Source: Rhodospirillaceae bacterium (GTDB lineage: Bacteria > Pseudomonadota > Alphaproteobacteria > UBA828). From it: DNA of 26,626 nt. The stretch lies in NCBI GenBank assembly GCA_028819955.1, contig JAPPKP010000258.1, positions 9,771 through 36,396 on the forward strand. The letters are read 5' to 3'. The position numbers were made by a program, and so were the translations under genes. Shown piece by piece: positions 1-6,829 of the stretch. The notes below the pieces were generated by a model. It ran no database searches. It was not told the origin of the DNA and saw nothing but the letters and a program-made list of their open reading frames with translations. Within the stretch, counting starts at the first letter, position 1. The number at the start of each line of letters is the position of its first letter.

Positions 1-449
1 CGGTCTTCGCGCTCGCGCCGATCCTCGTGCTCTGGCTCGGCTACGGCATCGCGTCCAAGGTCGCGATGGCGACGCTCATCATCTACTTCCCCGTGGCCGC
101 GAACTTCTTCGACGGCCTCCGGCGCACCGAGCCGGGCTGGCTCGATCTCGCCCGCGCCATGGGGGCGAGCCCGTGGCGGACCATGTGGCGAATCCGCGTG
201 CCATCGGCACTGCCGGCGTTGGCCTCGGGCGTCCGCGTCGCGGCGGCGGTGGCCCCCATCGGCGCCGTGGTGGGCGAGTGGGTGGGCTCCAGCGCCGGCC
301 TCGGCTTCCTCATGCTGCACGCCAACGCACGCATGCAGATCGACCTGATGTTCGCCGCTCTGCTCACCCTCGCGGTCTTCGCGGTGGCGATCTACTTCAT
401 CATCGACCACGTCATGAGGCGGGCCCTTCATTGGCAGCCGGAGACGTAA
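1..449 (+). CDS. thiX: ABC transporter permease, C-terminal part (thiamine-precursor type)
   Basis: The gene enters from the left edge; the readable frame begins at base 3 and ends at TAA 447-449. It shows the cytoplasmic EAA loop of binding-protein-dependent permeases (RAMGASPWRTMWRIRVPSALP region, about bases 156-225) followed by two hydrophobic segments and a basic tail. This is the BPD_transp_1 family, which forms the inner-membrane channel of an importer. The gene 23 bases downstream encodes a ThiY-like binding protein, so the likely substrate is a thiamine pyrimidine precursor (formylaminopyrimidine or HMP). The symbol rests mainly on that neighbour. The N-terminal half, and any TPP riboswitch upstream of the operon, lie outside the window. 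An SsuC/TauC-type permease for another substrate cannot be excluded from this fragment alone. Confidence 0.8.
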   Translation, partial: VFALAPILVLWLGYGIASKVAMATLIIYFPVAANFFDGLRRTEPGWLDLARAMGASPWRTMWRIRVPSALPALASGVRVAAAVAPIGAVVGEWVGSSAGLGFLMLHANARMQIDLMFAALLTLAVFAVAIYFIIDHVMRRALHWQPET

Positions 450-472
450 CTCACCTATAGGGAGGACGATAA

Positions 473-1435
473 ATGCAGAGTATGGCCAAGACGTTTGTGG
501 CGGCGCTCGCCCTGTGCCTGGCGGCGGCCCTGATCGCGCCGAAACCGGCGGATGCGGCCGAGAAGCTGACCGTGCTGCTCGACTGGTACGTCAATCCCGA
601 CCACGCGACCCTCTTCGTTGCGCAAGAGAAGGGCTATTTCGCGGAAGCCGGCCTGGAGGTCGAGCTGATCGCGCCGGCCGATCCCAACGACCCGCCCAAG
701 CTGGTCGCTGCCGAGAAGGCGGACCTCGCGGTCTCCTACCAGCCGCAGCTTCACCTCCAGGTGGCCGAGGGATTGCCGCTGGTGCGGATCGCGACGCTGG
801 TGGCGACGCCGCTCAACACGCTGTTGGTGCTCGCCGACGGACCGATCCAGTCGATCGCGGACCTCAAGGGCCGCACGGTGGGCTATTCGGTCGGCGGCTT
901 CGAGGACGCGCTGCTCGGCGCCATGCTCGAACGCCACGGCTTGAGTATTGAGGACGTGACGCTGGTCAACGTCAACTTCTCACTCTCGCCCTCGATCCTT
1001 TCCGGCCAGGTGGATGCCGTCATCGGCGCCTACCGCAACTTCGAGCTCAACCAGATGGACATCGTGGGCCATCCGGGCCGGGCCTTCTATATCGAAGAGG
1101 AAGGCGTGCCGCCCTATGACGAGCTCATCGTCGTCGCCCACACCGACCGGCAGGGCGACCCGGCGATCCGGGGCTTCGTCGATGCGCTGGAGCGCGGCGT
1201 GCAGTTCCTGATCAACCACCCGGACGAATCTTGGCAACTGTTCCTGAACGGCCGGGAGGAGCTCGACGACGAGCTCAACAAGCGGGCCTGGCGCGACACG
1301 CTGCCGCGCTTCGCGCTGAGGCCGGCGGCGCTCGACACCGCGCGGTACGAGCGCTTCGCGGCCTTCCTCCAGGCTCAAGGGCTGATCCCCGAAGCGCTGC
1401 CCGCCTCGGCTTACGCGGTGGAGCTCGACGACTAG
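473..1435 (+). CDS. thiY: ThiY-like periplasmic binding protein (NMT1/THI5-like)
   Basis: This 320-residue protein has a Sec signal peptide (hydrophobic core about residues 8-22, cleavage likely after ADA near residue 28). The mature start carries LLDWYVNPDHATLFVA, the motif characteristic of NMT1/THI5-like binding proteins of ThiXYZ importers, followed by GYFAEAGLEVEL and a DLKGRTVGYS segment typical of this fold. Such proteins bind formylaminopyrimidine/HMP in the periplasm and deliver it to the ThiX permease for thiamine salvage. GGGAGGA at 459-465 sits 7 bases before ATG 473, which favours this start over the ATG at 482. It follows the permease gene by 23 bases, so one operon is likely. 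The exact ligand is inferred from family resemblance. Confidence 0.85.
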   Translation: MQSMAKTFVAALALCLAAALIAPKPADAAEKLTVLLDWYVNPDHATLFVAQEKGYFAEAGLEVELIAPADPNDPPKLVAAEKADLAVSYQPQLHLQVAEGLPLVRIATLVATPLNTLLVLADGPIQSIADLKGRTVGYSVGGFEDALLGAMLERHGLSIEDVTLVNVNFSLSPSILSGQVDAVIGAYRNFELNQMDIVGHPGRAFYIEEEGVPPYDELIVVAHTDRQGDPAIRGFVDALERGVQFLINHPDESWQLFLNGREELDDELNKRAWRDTLPRFALRPAALDTARYERFAAFLQAQGLIPEALPASAYAVELDD

Positions 1436-1569
1436 CCCCATTCCAGGCCGCGTGCCTGCATCGCCTTCACCCGCGCAAACGCCCTCGCCAGATCTTCAAT
1501 CCTCGTAGTGCGCCGTGGCATTGTAGTGCTCCTGCCCGTGGCTGTTCGCCAACCACAGGCAGCACGTCA
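1432..1569 (-). pseudogene. Possible decayed C-terminal gene fragment convergent with thiY
   Basis: On the minus strand a 44-codon open stretch ends at TAG (1432-1434), overlapping the thiY stop. Its last residues, EDLARAFARVKAMQARGLEWG, have ordinary high-GC coding character. Just upstream a different frame reads SHGQEHYNATAHYED and then stops. A one-base shift near 1500 would join the two readings into one continuous sequence. I do not recognise the protein. The reading as a frameshifted remnant at the left edge of the island is inference. The alternative is non-coding sequence that happens to stay open. Confidence 0.3.
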
Positions 1570-1934
1570 TTCCCGTCCCACACATTATCGCGTACACCCC
1601 CGCGCACCCGCTTTCCTTGACAGGTCCCTTCACGAACTCTTACAATCCGACAGGGAAAAATAGAGATTGACAAGGTACCTCTGCACGCGAGCAAATCTCC
1701 AAATGGCTCTCGTGCAACGCCTTTCCTACGGTGAATGCCAACTGCCGCCATTGGCAAGTGACAGATTGGACCAATGAAAATGAAGATGGAGGTTGGCATG
1801 ACCCACATCACATGACGGTTGGTATTGTTGGATAGCTTGACTGCTTCATCTACGAGGGCTGAGCCAACATGACTTATGCAACACCAGTTCGACTCTTCCC
1901 GGCGAGCTTGCTGTTTGGAATCTAGGCTTCCAGC
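1570..1934. other. Intergenic stretch at left edge of AT-rich island
   Basis: No convincing gene is seen here. Base composition falls from GC-rich to distinctly AT-richer across this stretch, which marks the approximate left edge of the island. The only clear small structure is an inverted repeat TGCCAA-N9-TTGGCA at 1736-1756, a possible operator for the permease gene that follows. A TTGACA hexamer at 1667-1672 has no good -10 partner. The promoter of the downstream importer operon should lie here but cannot be pinned down. Confidence 0.4.
1736..1756. promoter_or_regulatory. Inverted repeat, possible operator
   Basis: A perfect 6-bp dyad, TGCCAA and TTGGCA, is separated by 9 bases and lies about 180 bases upstream of the NitT/TauT-type permease start. 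The size suits a dimeric repressor or LysR-type regulator site. No regulator gene is in the neighbourhood and there is no second copy, so the role is speculative. Confidence 0.2.
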
Positions 1935-2762
1935 ATGGCCGGCAGAAGTTCTTCCACCAAAGACTTTCTGGCGCAAAGGGAATCCGGCCCGCGCTCAAAT
2001 TATCGTTACATATTCTTGGCAGTAGTTTCGCCGGCTCTATTGATACTAATTTGGGACATGTCGGTTCGGTTTGGTATAGCAGATGCTCTGCTCTTGCCAT
2101 CACCAGTCATCATTAGTGAAGCACTCTGGGAAATAATTCTTAAGGGATATAGTGGCTCCGGGATTCTTCTACACGTTGGCATGAGTCTTTATCGCGTTGT
2201 CGTGGCTTTCTTCGCTGCGACCGTAGTTGGAATAGTCTTAGGGTTGTTGCGAGGTGCGTATCGCGATGTAAATGCTATATTGCTCGTACCAGCCGAGACA
2301 ATTCGACCAATTCCGCCTCTGGCGTTTATCCCGCTCTTCATTCTTTGGTTTGGAATCGGAGAGCTTTCAAAAATTCTCCTGATATTCTATTATGTTACGC
2401 TGATCGTGATGTTGAACACGGAAGTAGGCGTTCGCAGTGTACCTCAGGACAAAATTCGCGCGGCCCAAGCGCTTGGAGCGAGCTCACGACAGGTGTTCGC
2501 CTTTGTTATCATGCCCGCAGCACTTCCACACATTATGGCGGGGTTGCGAGTGGCGGCCGCCGCGGGTTTTTCGATTCTAGTGGCGTCAGAGCTATTGGGA
2601 GGCGATTTAGGACTTGGTTTTGTTATCATGGACGCAAGCACATTTTTCCGCATGCCTGAAGTTTTTGTGGGCATTATCTTGATTGGCATTCTGGGATTCA
2701 TCTGGGATAGAGGACTTAATTTCCTCTTCCGAAAGTTGGTCCATTGGGAAGGAAAGAATTAG
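1935..2762 (+). CDS. NitT/TauT-family ABC transporter permease
   Basis: A 275-residue inner-membrane permease of the SsuC/TauC type. A basic N-terminus is followed by a membrane segment (FLAVVSPALLILIWDMSVRF), about five further hydrophobic segments, and the EAA loop AAQALGASSRQVFAFVIMPAALP (about residues 175-200) that contacts the ATPase. The C-terminus FRKLVHWEGKN is typical. It opens a transporter operon with the binding protein and ATPase downstream. Codon use is strikingly different from the flanks, with many A/T-ending codons such as TTA, ATA and AGA, and this is the most AT-rich gene of the window, which supports recent acquisition. The Shine-Dalgarno site before ATG 1935 is weak, so the exact start is moderately sure. 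The substrate is unknown; sulfonates, nitrogenous organics and pyrimidines are all used by relatives. Confidence 0.88.
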   Translation: MAGRSSSTKDFLAQRESGPRSNYRYIFLAVVSPALLILIWDMSVRFGIADALLLPSPVIISEALWEIILKGYSGSGILLHVGMSLYRVVVAFFAATVVGIVLGLLRGAYRDVNAILLVPAETIRPIPPLAFIPLFILWFGIGELSKILLIFYYVTLIVMLNTEVGVRSVPQDKIRAAQALGASSRQVFAFVIMPAALPHIMAGLRVAAAAGFSILVASELLGGDLGLGFVIMDASTFFRMPEVFVGIILIGILGFIWDRGLNFLFRKLVHWEGKN

Positions 2763-2876
2763 CGGGAAGAGCCGTGGAGCCGCGGAAGAAGGCATAAGCG
2801 GCCTAAGGACTAGCGGAGCGTACCAGACATCTGTGCCAGTGTTTTGGGGTAACCCACAAGCGCAGGAGGAACTGAG

Positions 2877-3929
2877 ATGTACAGGAAGATGCGATGGAAA
2901 GCTTTACAGGGCGCGCTCGTAGCGGCGTTGCTGGTCGCTGGTATCAACCAGACTGGCCACGCAGAAATGAGAATCGCGTGGCAGAGCGCCGACGTTCAAA
3001 CACTCTTGAGCCTGGCGGATAAGACAGGAATTTTCGAGGACGAAGGTCTGGAGTACAGCCTGCGGTCTTTCCCCTCAGGAGGAACGATACTGCCTGCCAT
3101 GGCTGCAAAGGAAGTGGACATCGGGTGGATGGGAGAGTTTGCAGCTCTCACCGGGTTTACGAATGGAATTCCACTCGAGGTTATCATGGTCGAGCAAGAT
3201 TGGCCATCGTACTTGCGCGTCATTGTTCAACCTGAGTCCGGAATAACAGATATAACAGAGCTGAAAGGCGCGAAGATTGGCATGGCCTTCGGGTCCTCGG
3301 GCCACAACCATGCGTTGCTCATGTTGGATCGAGCTGGCTTGAGTGCCTCGGATGTGACATTGATCAATCTTCAACCGGCTCAGCTGCCTGCAGCGATGCT
3401 CGCAAAGCAGGTGGACGTTGCTGTCATATGGGAGACCAATGCCGGCCTTATCGAACGCCAAGGTGGTATTCCCATTGCGACTACGGAATCCCTTGGCGCC
3501 TGGCTCATAGGCATCTGGATTGCTCGAAAGGAGTACGTGCGGGACAATCCAGAAGAGATACAGAAGTTTCTTCGTGGCTGGAGCCGAGCGATGAAACGTC
3601 TCAATGACCAGTGCCAAGAGAGCCTCCAGTTCGAGGCGGAACGGATTGGTCAGACGCCGGAAGAGCTCAGCGGCTTACTCGTGCGGGCAGGTACGAAATG
3701 GCCGAGCTGGGGCAGTCTGATATCGGATGAGTACATGGGGGCTCCAGGGAAAGTTGAAACGAGCCGCCTGTACGAACACTACCTGAATTTGGCACACTTC
3801 ATGGTTGGTTTGGAGCGTCTCAAAGCCGTGCCGGAAAACCTGGCGGACGTAATCAATCCCCAACCCATCGCCACGTATCTCGAGGCGCATCCGGAGGATG
3901 CCAACAATGGTCCAACCTGCCCCAAGTAG
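2877..3929 (+). CDS. NitT/TauT-family periplasmic substrate-binding protein
   Basis: A 350-residue protein with a Sec signal peptide (basic MYRKMRWK, hydrophobic core, likely cleavage after GHA near residue 30). The mature part resembles TauA/SsuA-type type II binding proteins: early MRIAWQ strand, TGIFEDEGLEYSL, GGTILPAMAAKEVDIGW, then TELKGAKIGMAFGSS and AVIWETNAG. It would capture the ligand in the periplasm for the permease encoded 114 bases upstream. GGAGGA precedes ATG 2877 at good spacing. It is separated from the ATPase gene by only 2 bases, so the two are co-transcribed. It is clearly a different paralogue from the ThiY-like protein at 473-1435, lacking the LDWYVNPDHA motif, so the island does not simply duplicate the thiamine-precursor importer. 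The ligand cannot be named. Confidence 0.87.
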   Translation: MYRKMRWKALQGALVAALLVAGINQTGHAEMRIAWQSADVQTLLSLADKTGIFEDEGLEYSLRSFPSGGTILPAMAAKEVDIGWMGEFAALTGFTNGIPLEVIMVEQDWPSYLRVIVQPESGITDITELKGAKIGMAFGSSGHNHALLMLDRAGLSASDVTLINLQPAQLPAAMLAKQVDVAVIWETNAGLIERQGGIPIATTESLGAWLIGIWIARKEYVRDNPEEIQKFLRGWSRAMKRLNDQCQESLQFEAERIGQTPEELSGLLVRAGTKWPSWGSLISDEYMGAPGKVETSRLYEHYLNLAHFMVGLERLKAVPENLADVINPQPIATYLEAHPEDANNGPTCPK

Positions 3930-3931
3930 CG

Positions 3932-4714
3932 ATGACTGCTAACACTGGTGCTTCACGCGAACCGCTTCTCGTAGCAGAGAGCTTGTCGTACGCCTACGGC
4001 GCTTTGGACGTATTCGACAAGCTCTCTTTTACCTTGGACGCGGGAAAATTTGTAACACTTCTAGGAGCGTCCGGATGCGGTAAGACAACGCTGCTCAATC
4101 TGATAGCCGGCTTCCTGAGTCCAACCGCCGGCGAGCTGAAGTTCAACGGCCGGCCAATCGAAGGGCCTGGTCCGGATCGAGCAGTAGTCTTCCAGAGCGG
4201 CGCACTTTTTGAGTGGATGTCAGTCCGTGCAAACATCGAATTCAGCCTCCGTTGTCGTGGCATAGCCGCCTCGTCGCGCCGAAAAGTAAGCGAGGAAATG
4301 ATCGACCTCGTCGGGCTTCGGGGTTTTGAAAATCAATACCCCTATCAATTGTCGGGCGGAATGCAGCAGCGAGTTGGCGTGGCTCGGGTGATTGCGGCCA
4401 ACCCGCGCATAATGTTGATGGACGAACCGTTTGCCGCCGTTGACGTGCAGACGCGGGAAATGCTTCAAGAGGAGTTGCTGCGTATTCATAAGCGAACGGG
4501 TTGTACGATCGTGTTTGTGACTCACAGCATTGACGAGGCCGTGTTTCTCTCCGATCAGATTTTCCTTTTGTCCTCGCGAGGGTCAACGTCCGACGGAATC
4601 CGATTGCAGCTAGAGGTGGAGCTCCCTGGGCCGCGCTGGGACGAAGGTAATCGTTTGCACCCAGAGTTTCTTAGAGTTCGAGAGCAGCTCTATGTTGCGA
4701 TGAGAGAAGGCTAG
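3932..4714 (+). CDS. NitT/TauT-family ABC transporter ATP-binding protein
   Basis: A 260-residue cytoplasmic ATPase of the TauB/SsuB class. Walker A GASGCGKTT is at residues 45-53, the Q-loop at VVFQSG about 85-90, the ABC signature LSGGMQQR at 140-147, Walker B MLMDEP at 161-166 and the H-loop VTHS with His198. All hydrolysis residues are present. It powers the importer encoded just upstream; its ATG lies 2 bases after the binding-protein stop. The TAG stop (4712-4714) is the first three bases after the C of the CTAG end of an inverted-repeat element, so the gene ends exactly at a mobile-element boundary. Length is normal for the family and the C-terminus looks complete, so the insertion appears to have preserved, not truncated, the protein. 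Confidence 0.92.
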   Translation: MTANTGASREPLLVAESLSYAYGALDVFDKLSFTLDAGKFVTLLGASGCGKTTLLNLIAGFLSPTAGELKFNGRPIEGPGPDRAVVFQSGALFEWMSVRANIEFSLRCRGIAASSRRKVSEEMIDLVGLRGFENQYPYQLSGGMQQRVGVARVIAANPRIMLMDEPFAAVDVQTREMLQEELLRIHKRTGCTIVFVTHSIDEAVFLSDQIFLLSSRGSTSDGIRLQLEVELPGPRWDEGNRLHPEFLRVREQLYVAMREG

Positions 4715-4960
4715 TGTCCCGTTGAGAAGTTCGCACGCCTTGCCGAGAACCCCAACACGTCATGGCCGGCCCCCGGATCATGTCCGGGGGTGACCCGGCC
4801 ATCCACGTGTTGGCTCGGGATTCAACGGATCTGGCAGAGAGAGATGCCCGGATACCCGGATCGAGTCCGGGCATGGCCGGGCATGACGAGAAGCATTGGA
4901 GAGTCGGGGAGACTGCACGGTCAACCCAAAATCATGCGAACTTCAGAAACAGGACACTAG
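4711..4960. mobile_element. MITE-like inverted-repeat element with REP-like palindromes (complete copy)
   Basis: About 250 bp without coding capacity. The ends are CTAGTGTCC (4711-4719) and GGACACTAG (4952-4960), with a further internal terminal match GAAGTTCGCA (4726-4735) and TGCGAACTTC (4935-4944). The terminal TA or CTAG could be a target duplication; because the motif is itself palindromic the two cannot be separated. TA duplication would fit the IS630/Tc1 superfamily. Inside is a long hairpin, 4752-4813, with outer arms CCAACACGT/ACGTGTTGG and core arms CCCCCGGA/TCCGGGGG, and a second palindrome with TGCCCGGA (4845-4852) and TCCGGGCA (4866-4873). A related, inverted copy begins at 26532, which shows that the unit is dispersed. 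The hairpins could also terminate transcription of the ABC operon. Confidence 0.85.
4752..4813. repeat. Long REP-like hairpin inside the MITE
   Basis: Nested inverted repeats form a potential stem-loop of about 62 bases: outer arms CCAACACGT (4752-4760) and ACGTGTTGG (4805-4813), a GGCC-rich middle, and inner arms CCCCCGGA (4770-4777) and TCCGGGGG (4783-4790) around a 5-base loop. Palindromes of this GGATCNNGTCC type are common intergenic repeats in alphaproteobacteria. It may act as a bidirectional transcription stop or mRNA stabiliser after the ATPase gene; this is inference. Confidence 0.7.
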
Positions 4961-5236
4961 AAACTTGGATAGCCTCTCCAAGGGCAACTTTCGTAAACTC
5001 TATTGCAAGTAGAGCCCGTGTGCTGGTTTCCGACGGTGTTCAATGGACCGGTGTCAACATGTCGGCACAATATAGGGGAGGTTTCGGACCTAGTTGGGGG
5101 ATATCCTCAGGGGAGTCCCGTCGATTGCGAGCACGCCTGGGTCGGGTTCGTGGATTCCGGCTCAAATCGACGGTAGCATAAGACTTCCAGGACTCGAATC
5201 ACGATACTCTAGATTCATTCGAAAGGAGTGGCGGAG
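4961..5236. other. Intergenic stretch between MITE and amidohydrolase
   Basis: No gene is supported; an open frame that crosses from the element into this stretch has no coding signature. It contains a perfect 9-bp inverted repeat, CCGTCGATT (5118-5126) and AATCGACGG (5165-5173), 38 bases apart, about 65-120 bases upstream of the amidohydrolase start. It could be an operator pair or a leader stem. No promoter could be assigned with confidence. Confidence 0.35.
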
Positions 5237-6637
5237 ATGATAACGCTAGTCAAGGGAGGTATCGTCGTTGCTGCTGAAGGTGGGGAACATGGTGTTCTCG
5301 AGAACGGGATCGTCGTGTTCGAAGGTAACGAAATTACGCATGTCGGTGAGACTTATGCCGGTACTGCAGACGTGACGATCGAGGCCTCCGGAAAACTGGT
5401 GATTCCGGGCCTGATCAACATGCATATGCACGTGACCGACACGGCATATACAGGCGAGTTATTGGTCGATCACGGTCAGCACGACTGGCGTGACGTTCTT
5501 TACAAGTATTTACCCGCGGTCCGTGGTGCAATCAGTGCCGAGGAAGAATTCATCGCAGCGGAGTGTGCTTTTGCCGAGTTGCTGCTCTCAGGAACGACGA
5601 CTGGCGTGGAGTTGGGATTTGACTATGAAATGATGGAGGGAGGCGACATTGCCCATACGGAGCAGATCGCCAACATAGCTGGCAATATTGGACTGCGTTG
5701 CTATGTCGGCCCCAGGTACCGGTCATTGCATTGGGGCCTCGGGGACGCTGGTGAACCCTGGTACAAGCCGTATCCGAATCGCGGTCTGTCGCGACTTGAG
5801 GATTGTTTTCGGTTTTGTCGGGACTTTGACGGGCGATTTGACGGTCGCATTCGTACGATGCTTGCTCCTGGCCAGGTCGATACATGTGATCCTGAAATCC
5901 TGGAGCGAACACGTGAAGCGGCGAACGAAATCGGCGTGGTGATTCAGCTTCATGCTGGTCAGTCGTCGCAGGAGTTTAGGGAAATCGGTCGTCGTCATAA
6001 GCAGACGACGGTCGAATACATATCGAGTACGGGTCTGCTCGGGCCGGATCTGATCATCGGGCACGGCGCGTTCCTTTCTGAAGATGGCGATGTCGACAAT
6101 TGCACGCCGAGCGACCTCGAGGCCCTGAGAGAAGCAGGCACGTCGATTGCACACCTGCCCTGGATTCACGTTCGGCAGGGACGATTTCTGAGGTCCTTTG
6201 CAAAGTACCGTCGCGCCGGGATCAATATGTGTCTGGGAACCGATACGTTCCCGTTCGACATGATCAACGAGATGCGATGGGCGGCCATCCTGTGCAAAAT
6301 AGCCGAGCAAGACCCAAGGGCAGGAAGTGCCCGCGAAATATTCCACGCCGCAACGATTGGAGGCGCGCAAGCATTGCAGCGGGATGATCTCGGTCGACTG
6401 GCACCGGGCTGTAGGGCCGACATGGTTATTATCGACCTCGACAAGCCGCACGCGCTTCCGCTTCGCGATCCATTCAAGTTCATGGTCTACAGCGCTTCGC
6501 GAGCAGATGTCGATACTGTGATTATTGACGGCAGAACCGTCGTAAGTCACGGAGAGCTCCTGTTCTGTGATTTGCCCACAGTGTTGGACAAATTGCGAGC
6601 GGCAATTACGCGTGTGCATGGGCGCGTTGAGATCTGA
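5237..6637 (+). CDS. ATZ/TRZ-type amidohydrolase with atypical catalytic residue
   Basis: A 466-residue cytoplasmic metal-dependent hydrolase of the cytosine-deaminase/AtzA/TrzN superfamily. A small N-terminal beta domain leads to HMH (His63, His65), then LHAG (His239), GHGAF (His276) and GTDT (Asp336), the metal-ligand set of this fold, and a C-terminal composite domain containing GRLAPGCRADMVIIDLD. Relatives hydrolyse C-N (deaminate) or C-Cl bonds of N-heterocycles and similar compounds. The HxxE glutamate that most family members place three residues after the third histidine is Gln here (His239-Ala-Gly-Gln242), so the chemistry may differ. AAAGGAG at 5222-5228 sits 8 bases before ATG 5237 and decides that start over GTG 5228. 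It lies between an importer operon and a TauE/SafE gene, suggesting it acts on the imported compound. Confidence 0.85.
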   Translation: MITLVKGGIVVAAEGGEHGVLENGIVVFEGNEITHVGETYAGTADVTIEASGKLVIPGLINMHMHVTDTAYTGELLVDHGQHDWRDVLYKYLPAVRGAISAEEEFIAAECAFAELLLSGTTTGVELGFDYEMMEGGDIAHTEQIANIAGNIGLRCYVGPRYRSLHWGLGDAGEPWYKPYPNRGLSRLEDCFRFCRDFDGRFDGRIRTMLAPGQVDTCDPEILERTREAANEIGVVIQLHAGQSSQEFREIGRRHKQTTVEYISSTGLLGPDLIIGHGAFLSEDGDVDNCTPSDLEALREAGTSIAHLPWIHVRQGRFLRSFAKYRRAGINMCLGTDTFPFDMINEMRWAAILCKIAEQDPRAGSAREIFHAATIGGAQALQRDDLGRLAPGCRADMVIIDLDKPHALPLRDPFKFMVYSASRADVDTVIIDGRTVVSHGELLFCDLPTVLDKLRAAITRVHGRVEI

Positions 6638-6723
6638 GAATAACCTACCGTTGCAGAGTTCTCACGCGCGGCGCCCTGTAGTTAGGCTTGAGCATCTCGA
6701 CAAAGAGCGGATCTTCTTGCATT

Positions 6724-6753
6724 TTGTCCTACTGACAAGATGTTATCCTTGTC
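6724..6753. promoter_or_regulatory. Overlapping inverted repeats, possible operator
   Basis: TTGTC-N5-GACAA (6724-6738) overlaps GACAAG-N8-CTTGTC (6734-6753), giving three half-sites of the same GACAA/TTGTC motif alternating in orientation within 30 bases, 77-106 bases upstream of the TauE/SafE start. This spacing suits a dimeric repressor such as a GntR-family protein. A weak TTGCAT (6717) with TGTTAT (6741) could be a promoter overlapped by the site. No regulator gene is visible in the island. Confidence 0.3.
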
Positions 6754-6829
6754 TCCTCACGAGCGCATGAACAATATTTGCTAAGGTAGTTGTTAGATTT
6801 TCGACCTGTAGTGCAGGAACTTCTCCGCT

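Noticed and set aside
1667..1696. Promoter built on TTGACA at 1667
   Set aside because: The -35 is perfect, but the only -10 candidate at suitable spacing (GCAAAT) is poor.
4762..5181. A 139-codon plus-strand frame between the ATPase and amidohydrolase genes
   Set aside because: It starts inside the inverted-repeat element and runs across its palindromes into unrelated DNA; there is no ribosome site and no protein-like pattern.
5723..6619. A 298-codon minus-strand frame opposite the amidohydrolase
   Set aside because: Antisense shadow; the plus-strand frame carries all metal-binding motifs of the amidohydrolase fold.
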